From NCBI GenBank assembly GCA_018818445.1, contig JAHISC010000106.1, forward strand, positions 1-6,046: a stretch of DNA of 6,046 bases. The letters are read 5' to 3'. Within the stretch, counting starts at the first letter, position 1. Each line of letters begins with the position of its first letter. This document shows positions 1 through 6,040 of the stretch, one piece after another. The translations under genes and the position numbers were made by a program. Under the pieces are notes generated by a model, which saw only the letters and a list, made by a program, of their open reading frames with translations, did not search any database and had not been told where the DNA came from. This DNA is from Patescibacteria group bacterium (GTDB lineage Bacteria > Patescibacteriota > Patescibacteriia > UBA9934).

Positions 1-528
1 AACGTCATTATCGTAGATTTGATCGAGATTAAAGTCAGCTGAGCTAAGGCCATCTAATGTTTGTGAATTGATAGCGTACGGTGCTGCCGTTATCCGCTTA
101 CGAGGCGACAATGTTTCTCCACCGATCGTAATTTGTAAATAAACTCCAGCATTATTTCCAAAAACACTATCAGAAATTGCTGCGTAGCTATCACCAGTAT
201 CACCAAGGTTTTCTGAAAATAGACCATCAGTTAAAGTAACCGAGCGTCCAGCAGCTGTAGCACAAGTGGCTGAGGAATTAGACCAAAGACAAGAACCTCC
301 TGACAAAGAATCGTACAGCTCAAAAATCATAGTCTCCGAAGCTGAGGAAACTGGAACTCCATTTGAGTTCAAAACTCGACCCTGGTAAGTAATGATATTT
401 GGTGGCGCAGCCGCAAAAACATTAATTACATAAGGTAAACTAATAGAAAAAGCAAAAACAAAACTAAAAACCATCACGAATAACTTCGTGATTTTCAAAA
501 CAAACCACTTCGATCCTCGAATCGCCAT
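1..528 (-). CDS. Exported 'TAAPYA/TLDGL' surface protein, N-terminal 176 aa (3' end outside window)
   Basis: The frame is open from an ATG at 528 to the left edge, giving 176 codons without a stop, so the gene is truncated by the window. Residues 1-39 form a long signal peptide: a basic n-region (R4, K7, K12, K15), a hydrophobic core rich in Phe/Val, and a VFA-A cleavage site. The mature protein starts with a beta-sandwich-like domain: 'ITYQGRVLNSNGVPV' near residues 45-59, 'FELYDS' near 69-74, and a cysteine pair C80/C89. It ends in 'SPRKRITAAPYAINSQTLDGL' at about 141-161. This arrangement recurs in large exported proteins of Patescibacteria, often upstream of repeats or tail-fibre-like C-termini; that part is not visible here. 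ATG 474 (M19) is a less likely start because it would remove the basic n-region. Function unknown; a surface structural or adhesive role is inferred. It lies 24 bp after the large membrane protein gene and may have its own promoter. Confidence 0.85.
   Translation of the reverse strand, partial: MAIRGSKWFVLKITKLFVMVFSFVFAFSISLPYVINVFAAAPPNIITYQGRVLNSNGVPVSSASETMIFELYDSLSGGSCLWSNSSATCATAAGRSVTLTDGLFSENLGDTGDSYAAISDSVFGNNAGVYLQITIGGETLSPRKRITAAPYAINSQTLDGLSSADFNLDQIYDNDV
473..492 (-). terminator. Terminator-like hairpin inside the start of the partial gene
   Basis: There is a perfect 8-bp inverted repeat, ATCACGAA - TAAC - TTCGTGAT (plus strand). Read in the direction of transcription, the hairpin is followed by GG and then a run of T-rich sequence (TTTTTAGTTTTGTTTTT). 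It sits about 60 nt after the stop of the large upstream gene and 36 nt inside the next coding sequence, over signal-peptide codons 13-19. It could attenuate read-through from the operon, or simply reflect codons of a Phe/Val-rich signal peptide. The stem has few G-C pairs, so termination strength is uncertain. Confidence 0.3.
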
Positions 529-540
529 ATTGTGGTTACT

Positions 541-546
541 ATTATA
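541..546 (-). promoter_or_regulatory. Perfect -10 box (TATAAT) in the 24-bp gap before the partial gene
   Basis: On the minus strand the gap between the stop at 553 and the ATG at 528 contains TATAAT, 12 nt before the ATG. A start about 7 nt downstream would leave a leader of roughly 5 nt, so the mRNA would be nearly leaderless. No convincing -35 hexamer lies 16-18 nt upstream; the nearest TTGGCA (570-575) is 23 nt away. A TG lies three bases, not one, before the box. In AT-rich DNA a lone hexamer is weak evidence, but its placement in such a short gap supports it. Confidence 0.45.
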
Positions 547-552
547 TCGCAC

Positions 553-3500
553 TTAGCTTGTTTTTTGCATGCCAACATCCACAGATACAAATGTTGGTTC
601 TTTTTTGTCCCGATAATCAACCGGGCTAACAGTATGTTTAGCAAATCCCGGCTTTTCGTAGGTCACAAAATATTCATTAGCTCCTGCTAAAAACGCATAC
701 CTTCCCTTTCCGTCTGTTATAGTAGTCTCCAATAATTTATTATACTTTGGCTCATAAAGACGGACGATGGTATTACGTAATGCATTTTTTGAAACTTTTT
801 CGTAAACAATGCCCCACCCCTTCTTACGTTTTGGCCGGATCAGTAGCATGGTTATAATCAGAACAATAATTTGGAAAATCATAATGCCAAGTGACCACGG
901 ATTTGGCTGAATGATCCAAACCAGAACTGCCAAGATTGCCCCGGAAAAACCAATCATGCGCTGAAAGATACGCAAAAATCTTCTTCGACGAATTTTAAGC
1001 GGCGTAAACTTTTCCGGCGCTTGAACCGGCTCCACTGGAATATTGGCAGCAATAATCGCTCTCTTGTCAGTTACTTCAATCAAACCTCCAGTGTAGACGT
1101 CCAAAAAATCTCCGTCCTGTTTTTGCCCTTTTAAAGTGTCGCTTGGAAATGTGAAGCCTTGTTTGGCCACCTCAATCCGATAGAAACCAGGGTCTACTTG
1201 AAAGAAATATCTACCCTCTTGGTCAGTGACCATAGTTTTTACGATCTTCCCGGCTTCGGAATAAAGTCTGACAATAGCCAAGTCGATTGGAACTTTCGTG
1301 AAGGCGTTGTATATGAGACCAAATTGTCGCCTGCGTCTTCGAGCAAAAAATAATAATGGAGCCGTAAACAAGTATTGTAAAAATGGAAACAGATTGAACG
1401 ACGTAGCCAAGATGATAGCGCCTCCTACCGCCGAAGCTATAACAATCGGTTGTGCTACCGTTGCTGCGGTTTGCGCTTCCGGTACCTCACGAATAGAAGC
1501 TATTGCATCGGCGACTGTTTTAATTGCCTGACTCAAACCATCTCGAACCACACTAACCACAGCCGTGACACCAGTCTCTTCTCCGGTCTCGACATCAATA
1601 GGCGGTATAATTTTCTCCATCTCCAAAGTGTAGGATGGTTTTAAAATATTATTCTGCACACGAACCTGCATCTCAGCATCGCGATAACCTGATTTGCCAA
1701 AAGTCACAATATAAGTTCCATTTGGTACATACCAACCTAGGGCGCCTTGACTGCCAGTCAATAACGGATTAGCCTCACCAAACTGAGCTGCACCCCACTG
1801 TGTTCGACTGCTGTTATAAACAATCACAACTGCTCCAGCCAATGGAATCGACTTACCATCTTTAATTTCACTAAGTCGGCCGCGAGTAGTTGAAAAAACA
1901 CTATAACTTTGACTTAGAGTTTGGCCATCAGCAAAGTCTACGCTAACCGTTAAGGTTGTGGCTCCATCACTAAATGGAATAGAAGCTGAATAAGTTTTAC
2001 TACCCAAATCTGTCACTGCGAAATCTGTGTCATTAAAAGTAACACGAACTTCCTCCACGTCCTCACCTTCTACAAAAGCCAAAATCGTTCCAACGGTTCC
2101 TGGTAATACTGTAAAAGTTCCGTCAACACTAGTTAAATTAATTTGGCGAGCAACTTGGAGGTCAACTCGCAAATTTTTCTCCTCGCCTTTCGGTTCATCA
2201 ATCGGTTGTTCTGGATCTGGTTCTGGTTCTGGCTCGATAATTTTTTGGGTCACAGAAAAAACTCGATCAGAAATATCATTTGCAACAAAAATGCCAACAT
2301 TCTTACCTTCCAAACGAATTCGCATCTGATCAGAAGTTAATTGCGGAACAGACCAAAGATAAGCTCCCATATTAGCTACGTCACTTGCAACCAAGTAATA
2401 ATTTTGACCATTATTGTCACTGAAATAAATATCAACTTTATCAATTACGCCGCGTGAACTCCAACTTATTGTATGATCTGACTCTGCCTGCCAAACTTCG
2501 CCACCGTTTGGCTGTATAACCGTAATCGCCTCTGTCTGTGTAGATTTAATAATTGAAAAAGTTAAATCAGAAATATCTGAAACCACAATTGTATTAGCAA
2601 TCAACCCATCGACCCGAACTATAGCTTGTGTTGTATCAAGATTTGGTACAGTCCAACTATATGTTCCAGAAGCCGCCAAACCATTGGCAATTAAAATATA
2701 ATTTATGCCACCGTCTGTGGAATAATAAAGGTTAGCAGCCTCCGTGGCACCACCTGAAATCCATTCAATACTATAAATTGAGTCAGCGTTTAAAGTTTGG
2801 CCTCCATTTGGTGCAAGTAGCTGAATTGTATTAATAACCGGCAGCAGCGAGATACTAAAAACGCTGTCAGAGGCATCTTGTGCTACTACACCAGCTGCAT
2901 TTCTAGCATCAATTCTGATCAAAGCTGTTGATGATGAAATATTTGGTACTATCCAACTATAACTTCCATTGTTGCTTTGACTAGAAGCGATCAAAGAGTA
3001 AGTTAAACCACTGTCCTTAGAATAGTATAGATCCACTGAAGTCACATCACCCGTACTCAACCAAGTAATTACTTGTGAGCTGGCAGCCGCGAAATTTTCC
3101 CCACCATTTGGATACACTAGCGTTATGCTTTGTGGTGAGGTAGTGCTAATAATTGTAAAAACACTTGAGGCATCACTAGCAATAACTACTGCTAGGTCCG
3201 TACCCTCGGCACGAATCAAAGCCTCACTGGTGTCTATATCTGGAACTACCCAACTATAACTGCCATTAGCCGGTAAGCTCTGAGCAAGAGAAGAATACGA
3301 CGAACCATTGTCCGCTGAAAAATACAGGTTAACTACGGCCACACCAATTGATGACCAACTAATATTGAAAACATCATTAGCTGACATAACTTCCCCTCCG
3401 ACTGGTGCAGTTAAAGTTACAGTATTGCTAGGCACGATAGGCCCACCACCACCGCCTCCGCTACTTGGCACGATGGCTGAAAAAGCAGAATCATCGTCAG

Positions 3501-4038
3501 TAATAATTGGGATAGGAATAGAAGCAGTGTCTCCAAAAGTACCAGATACATCAACAAAATAAGTTCCAACACTACTTGGGTTAATAATCTTATTTGTACC
3601 GCTGCCACTAGCTGCAGCATTTGCCCCAATTTCAATTGTAATTGTACTGGCCGCGGCAATCGCTCCACCATCACCAGCACAAATAGTAATCGTCAAAACA
3701 TCTGCCGCCATAACAACTGAAGCTTCTTCACTACCAGAGCAGTTTGCCGCTGTTGTTAAGTCAAAACTATCGTCTGCAATATCGACATCATCTTCCACTA
3801 TACTGCTAGTATCAAATGAGGATGGAAAGGTCAAAACAATAGTATCGCCTTCCGCAACTCCGCTCGGCGAAGTAATAGAAAAAGAATGATTAGAAGCAGT
3901 CGAAATTTTTAAACTCGACGGTTGGTCATAAGCATCAGTCGCGGTCGCGGCAATAACTGGTTGAGAATAACCAAAACTGGTCAGCAAAATCAAAGCTGCT
4001 AATGCTAAACCCGAAATTTTTTTCCAAACTAAATTCAT
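553..4038 (-). CDS. Giant multidomain surface protein: four Ig-like repeats, three carboxypeptidase-regulatory-like domains, multiple TM segments
   Basis: Protein of 1161 aa from ATG 4038. Order: signal peptide 1-31 (VIAA end); N-terminal beta domain about 33-185 with the only two cysteines (C100, C120); Gly6 linker 194-199; four repeats of about 100 aa at 207-597 ('PNGGE..I.W..YYS.D.G..Y..IA...G.YSW.VP..D.SD..FSI', Kre9/KNH-like); Pro/Glu linker 602-612; a further beta domain about 620-717; a CarboxypepD_reg-like domain about 719-806; hydrophobic stretch 861-900 followed by five Arg; a second such domain about 906-1003; Arg4 near 1017-1020; a TM hairpin about 1028-1067 followed by RPKRKK; and a third such domain 1074-1161. 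By the positive-inside rule the last two domains are cytoplasmic. It begins 1 nt after the stop of the upstream gene. An in-frame TTG at 4059 would add seven residues; it has a GGTGA 6 nt upstream, so it cannot be excluded. A structural or adhesive role is inferred; no catalytic motif was seen. Confidence 0.88.
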   Translation of the reverse strand: MNLVWKKISGLALAALILLTSFGYSQPVIAATATDAYDQPSSLKISTASNHSFSITSPSGVAEGDTIVLTFPSSFDTSSIVEDDVDIADDSFDLTTAANCSGSEEASVVMAADVLTITICAGDGGAIAAASTITIEIGANAAASGSGTNKIINPSSVGTYFVDVSGTFGDTASIPIPIITDDDSAFSAIVPSSGGGGGGPIVPSNTVTLTAPVGGEVMSANDVFNISWSSIGVAVVNLYFSADNGSSYSSLAQSLPANGSYSWVVPDIDTSEALIRAEGTDLAVVIASDASSVFTIISTTSPQSITLVYPNGGENFAAASSQVITWLSTGDVTSVDLYYSKDSGLTYSLIASSQSNNGSYSWIVPNISSSTALIRIDARNAAGVVAQDASDSVFSISLLPVINTIQLLAPNGGQTLNADSIYSIEWISGGATEAANLYYSTDGGINYILIANGLAASGTYSWTVPNLDTTQAIVRVDGLIANTIVVSDISDLTFSIIKSTQTEAITVIQPNGGEVWQAESDHTISWSSRGVIDKVDIYFSDNNGQNYYLVASDVANMGAYLWSVPQLTSDQMRIRLEGKNVGIFVANDISDRVFSVTQKIIEPEPEPDPEQPIDEPKGEEKNLRVDLQVARQINLTSVDGTFTVLPGTVGTILAFVEGEDVEEVRVTFNDTDFAVTDLGSKTYSASIPFSDGATTLTVSVDFADGQTLSQSYSVFSTTRGRLSEIKDGKSIPLAGAVVIVYNSSRTQWGAAQFGEANPLLTGSQGALGWYVPNGTYIVTFGKSGYRDAEMQVRVQNNILKPSYTLEMEKIIPPIDVETGEETGVTAVVSVVRDGLSQAIKTVADAIASIREVPEAQTAATVAQPIVIASAVGGAIILATSFNLFPFLQYLFTAPLLFFARRRRRQFGLIYNAFTKVPIDLAIVRLYSEAGKIVKTMVTDQEGRYFFQVDPGFYRIEVAKQGFTFPSDTLKGQKQDGDFLDVYTGGLIEVTDKRAIIAANIPVEPVQAPEKFTPLKIRRRRFLRIFQRMIGFSGAILAVLVWIIQPNPWSLGIMIFQIIVLIITMLLIRPKRKKGWGIVYEKVSKNALRNTIVRLYEPKYNKLLETTITDGKGRYAFLAGANEYFVTYEKPGFAKHTVSPVDYRDKKEPTFVSVDVGMQKTS
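2248..3420 (-). repeat. Four tandem repeats of about 300 bp encoding Kre9/KNH-like Ig domains
   Basis: Units are approximately 3127-3420, 2827-3126, 2527-2826 and 2248-2526. The protein motif (V/N)GG recurs with spacings of 98, 100 and 100 residues. The DNA segment coding for 'G(S/T)YSW.VP' recurs at 3242, 2945, 2645 and 2345, that is, at 297, 300 and 300 bp. The first two units match at 23 of 26 bases over that segment, while the fourth (GAYLWSVP) is most divergent. The pattern indicates in-frame duplication followed by divergence. These units probably form a rod-like stalk outside the cell. Confidence 0.85.
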
Positions 4039-4039
4039 C

Positions 4040-4945
4040 CTACTTCTTGCGAGTGACAAAAACTGTCACCCCAAGTACTAATAGGATACCAAAAAATACG
4101 ATAATTGTACGCCACGGCAGGAGGACAACTCTGATAGGCGCAACTGAACTCGAGTCAATGTTGGAAATATTTGTGTCCAGGACAACCGAATAGATACCAA
4201 AATGAAACTGACTAAACTCTTGACGTAACTCTCTTATAAAACCAGACTTCGCTGCCTCGCCATTGCCCCAGGTAGTCAAAACTGTTCTTTCCGACCCAGG
4301 TGTTATCCTTTTGTATTCTTCATTAATCGGTAATGCTTCTACTCTTTTACCAAAAATATTTGAAATTTTAATGATACCAGATGGTTGAGCAACACTTTCT
4401 CCATCATTTCTAAAAACAGAATAAAACTCTATTGGTAAATGGCTGGTTCGGCTCACAGAGGAAGAAAAATCAACTACTTCAACCAATTCCTGCAGCTCAC
4501 CGACTGATAAAAAAACTAAACTTATCCTGCCACTAGCTACTACAACACCGTTTCCCTCTGACGGTTTTTCGAAAATTTGTGCAGCAACTACTTTGGTACC
4601 TGGATTAACCCCAGATGTCACAGCTAATTCATAAAAAATTTTTTGATTTTGCCCTGCTTCCAGTATTATTTCTGGCGTCTCGCGAAGAGCTCTGACAACT
4701 ATACTATCAGTCAGATCAAAAAAAGATAAATCCCCAGGTCCCCCACCAAGTTCAACTGAGTAAAATTGAACTTCGTATTCCAAAGTCTTGGTACTATCAT
4801 TTGTCACTACTAATTCAAAGCTTATCTTCTCACCAGGCTCTACCTGTAGGTCAATATTTTGCGGACTAACAACAACAGCTTGGGCTACGCAAGGAAACAA
4901 AAAAAGGATAAGAGCCACGAATCCAGTTCTAGTAATCGCCGACAT
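4040..4945 (-). CDS. Secreted, C-terminally membrane-anchored protein resembling the DUF916/WxL-interacting architecture
   Basis: 301 aa, ATG start. Residues 1-23 are a signal peptide ending AQA. The ectodomain has two parts. About 24-145 opens with 'VVVSPQNIDLQVEPGEKISFEL' and continues to 'NPGTKVVAAQIF', an Ig-like fold with the N-terminal features of DUF916 (WxL peptidoglycan-binding). About 148-258 contains 'PIEFYSVFRNDGESVAQPSGII', reminiscent of the second, host-binding domain of such proteins. A single TM at about 279-297 is followed by the basic tail RKK, so the C-terminus is cytoplasmic. Total length and topology are close to that family, but I made the match by eye, and a PapD/MSP-like fold is the alternative. 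C19 lies in the signal peptide but is preceded by Pro, so this is not a lipoprotein. The gene overlaps the upstream gene by 17 bp and ends 1 nt before the next ATG, indicating one operon with coupled translation. No Shine-Dalgarno sequence is seen. Confidence 0.85.
   Translation of the reverse strand: MSAITRTGFVALILFLFPCVAQAVVVSPQNIDLQVEPGEKISFELVVTNDSTKTLEYEVQFYSVELGGGPGDLSFFDLTDSIVVRALRETPEIILEAGQNQKIFYELAVTSGVNPGTKVVAAQIFEKPSEGNGVVVASGRISLVFLSVGELQELVEVVDFSSSVSRTSHLPIEFYSVFRNDGESVAQPSGIIKISNIFGKRVEALPINEEYKRITPGSERTVLTTWGNGEAAKSGFIRELRQEFSQFHFGIYSVVLDTNISNIDSSSVAPIRVVLLPWRTIIVFFGILLVLGVTVFVTRKK
4053..4069 (-). other. Small inverted repeat before the start of the large surface protein
   Basis: GTGACA - AAAAC - TGTCAC forms perfect 6-bp arms with a 5-nt loop, within the last codons of the 301-aa gene. 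In the mRNA the hairpin would end 14 nt before AUG 4038, and it would bury both the alternative UUG at 4059 and part of the GGUGA upstream of that codon. It may bear on start selection or coupling. Six-base arms can occur by chance, so this is tentative. Confidence 0.3.
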
Positions 4946-5846
4946 AAATAAAATACAGTGTATGCGAATAGGTTCCAGCGGCCTGCGATCCCATGATTGC
5001 AGCCTTCAAGGTGACAAAATCACGAGAAGCAAAGCTGTTACTAGATCGGCTACCTACCAGGCTCATATTTTGAGTAAAAGCGGTATCTTGAGAGTCAAAA
5101 GTAGAAGTTGCCAATGAAGAATCTGACGAACGACCACCGTATTCAGTACTGCCAGACGAGACTGTGCCATCTGAAACATCGTTAATAGTCAAACTGCCGC
5201 TTTTTAAATCATCATTTTCATAAACATACACTCCGTAACCATCATCAACATCAGCCTGGACTTCCCAAGCCACGATTCCAGTAGAAACAATAGCATTAGT
5301 TAATGTACCAAATGAGTAACTACTGCCATCGAGGCGATAAACAAAATCATTGGAACCATCAATGGTTGGATCAACTCCACTACTGTAGTAATCAATAATT
5401 ATGTCATTTGCAGCAACATTGGTTATTTTACCTATGTTAGCTACTTGGCTCGCCCCTTCATTTTGAATTATCGCAATCATATCTCCGATTGCGTATCCAG
5501 TAGCATCAGTGACTGAAATTGTGGTTGTAGAAATAGACAAAGCAGCTACCTGAGAAGACTTATTCTGAATATAAATAGTAAACTCTGCCACTGGTTCAAT
5601 ACCAGCCTCTCTATACCCTGAGCGGAGAGTCAAAGTAGTACCATCAGTTTGACCAACTGCATTACCGCCCACACTGTCAATCAGATTGTATGAAGCAGAA
5701 CTTGAAGTATCATCTCCACCAAAGCCAACATTGTCCCAGTCAATTCTGTAATTAGATGAGCTCATGGCAGCCATTACAGAATCAGAAAAAACAAAGATTG
5801 TAAGCGCTCCTATCAGGCTGACTAAAATCAGACGTGCGGCTTTCAT
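4929..5846 (-). CDS. Secreted beta-rich surface protein of unknown function (305 aa)
   Basis: ATG start at 5846, directly downstream of a strong promoter. Residues 1-26 or 27 form a signal peptide (K2, R5, hydrophobic core, SVMAA). The mature N-terminus 'MSSSNYRIDWDNVGFGGDD' and 'SSSASYNLIDSVGG...TLRSGYRE' (about 28-80) is a motif repeatedly seen at the N-terminus of exported proteins in Patescibacteria. Residues 84-155 look like a beta domain ('FTIYIQNKSSQVA', 'VTDATGYAIGDMIAII'). The C-terminal half (about 175-305) contains 'VAWEVQADVDDGYGVYVYE' and ends 'AAGTYSHTLYFIYVGDY', which resembles the end of secreted surface proteins with a WxL-like beta sandwich; however, only W194 is present in that half and no true WxL pair is seen. 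There is no cysteine in the mature protein, no TM segment and no sortase motif, so it is presumably released or non-covalently held, perhaps by the membrane-anchored product of the overlapping next gene. Function not recognised. Confidence 0.85.
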   Translation of the reverse strand: MKAARLILVSLIGALTIFVFSDSVMAAMSSSNYRIDWDNVGFGGDDTSSSASYNLIDSVGGNAVGQTDGTTLTLRSGYREAGIEPVAEFTIYIQNKSSQVAALSISTTTISVTDATGYAIGDMIAIIQNEGASQVANIGKITNVAANDIIIDYYSSGVDPTIDGSNDFVYRLDGSSYSFGTLTNAIVSTGIVAWEVQADVDDGYGVYVYENDDLKSGSLTINDVSDGTVSSGSTEYGGRSSDSSLATSTFDSQDTAFTQNMSLVGSRSSNSFASRDFVTLKAAIMGSQAAGTYSHTLYFIYVGDY

Positions 5847-5854
5847 ATAAAATT

Positions 5855-5883
5855 AGTATACGCTGAACACTAAAAAGCGTCAA
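5855..5883 (-). promoter_or_regulatory. Sigma70-type promoter of the surface-protein operon, predicted leaderless
   Basis: On the minus strand, TTGACG (5878-5883) and TATACT (5855-5860) each match consensus at five of six bases, with the ideal 17-bp spacer. The -10 box ends 8 nt before ATG 5846, so a start 6-8 nt downstream would be at or within 2 nt of the initiation codon. An ACGCT/AGCGT inverted repeat (5860-5864 and 5876-5880) touches both hexamers and could be an operator, but 5-bp arms are weak. Confidence 0.75.
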
Positions 5884-5893
5884 AAGAGTATTA

Positions 5894-5907
5894 GGCTAAT
5901 CTTAGCC
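5894..5907. repeat. Palindrome GGCTAA-TC-TTAGCC
   Basis: Perfect 6-bp arms around a 2-bp centre, lying 10 bp upstream of the -35 hexamer of the surface operon. Its right half (AATCTTAGC) is repeated directly 18 bp away at 5916-5924, next to the DnaA box. It could be a regulator-binding site; no protein can be named. Confidence 0.45.
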
Positions 5908-5924
5908 AAGAATTCAATCTTAGC

Positions 5925-5933
5925 TGTGGATAA
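5925..5933 (-). other. DnaA box (perfect consensus)
   Basis: TGTGGATAA on the plus strand, i.e. TTATCCACA on the minus strand, is the consensus DnaA-binding nonamer. It is followed directly by the AT-rich stretch TAATTATTATTAACGAATTG. Confidence 0.65.
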
Positions 5934-5954
5934 TTATTATTAACGAATTGTTTT
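5931..5954. other. AT-rich stretch, possible DNA-unwinding element
   Basis: Only 3 of 24 bases are G or C, and the stretch is placed between the two DnaA boxes. Position and composition suit an unwinding element, but the stretch is short and AT-rich DNA is common in this genome. Confidence 0.3.
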
Positions 5955-5966
5955 GGCTTTTAAGCC
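5955..5966. repeat. Palindrome GGCTT-TT-AAGCC
   Basis: Perfect 5-bp arms around a 2-bp centre, immediately next to the second DnaA box. It has the same GGCT...AGCC ends and 2-bp centre as the palindrome at 5894-5907, suggesting either two sites for one protein or chance similarity. Confidence 0.4.
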
Positions 5967-5975
5967 TGGGGATAA
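5967..5975 (-). other. Second DnaA-like box (one mismatch)
   Basis: TGGGGATAA, i.e. TTATCCCCA on the minus strand, differs from the consensus TTATCCACA at one base. It has the same orientation as the box at 5925 and is 42 bp away, four helical turns, so both would face the same side of the helix. Confidence 0.45.
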
Positions 5976-6010
5976 CTGTCTATTTTAGCTGTCCAGACTA
6001 GCGTAGACAA

Positions 6011-6026
6011 TGTTTCACGTGAAACA
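6011..6026. other. parS, ParB-binding centromere site
   Basis: TGTTTCACGTGAAACA is a perfect 16-bp palindrome identical to the classical chromosomal parS sequence bound by ParB/Spo0J. Such sites are typically clustered near the replication origin and nucleate the partition complex that ParA then segregates. A perfect 16-base match is very unlikely by chance in 6 kb. Confidence 0.9.
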
Positions 6027-6032
6027 TTCGTA

Positions 6033-6040
6033 ATTATACT
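6033..6040. promoter_or_regulatory. Overlapping -10-like hexamers at the right edge
   Basis: The plus strand reads TATACT (6035-6040), with its start site predicted just beyond the window, and the minus strand reads TATAAT (6033-6038). No good -35 is visible for the plus strand, and the one for the minus strand would lie outside the window. The plus-strand version would place parS in the promoter of a rightward gene, a setting in which ParB could repress. Confidence 0.25.

Noticed and set aside
570..575. TTGGCA as a -35 box for the TATAAT at 541-546
   Set aside because: The spacer would be 23 bp, well outside the 16-18 bp range.
1159..2340. Plus-strand open frames of 60-100 codons opposite the giant gene, and similar ones at 3308-3562 and 4788-5117
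   Set aside because: They lie wholly or mostly antisense to well-supported minus-strand coding sequence with domain structure, show low-complexity or unnatural composition, and have no start context of their own.
2248..3420. CRISPR-like or non-coding tandem array
   Set aside because: The 300-bp period is in frame, diverged, and encodes conserved protein domains; there are no short identical repeats with unique spacers.
3417..3680. Minus-strand 87-codon frame inside the giant gene
   Set aside because: It is an out-of-frame shadow of the N-terminal domain; its Leu/Val/Gln-rich translation is typical of a shifted frame and the main frame is uninterrupted.
4877..4945. Possible lipoprotein signal (Cys19) in the 301-aa protein
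   Set aside because: The residues before Cys are L-F-P, which does not fit a lipobox, while AQA just after gives a good signal peptidase I site and a C-terminal TM already provides anchoring.
553..5846. Sortase-type LPXTG anchoring
   Set aside because: No LPXTG-like motif followed by a hydrophobic tail is present in the three complete proteins.
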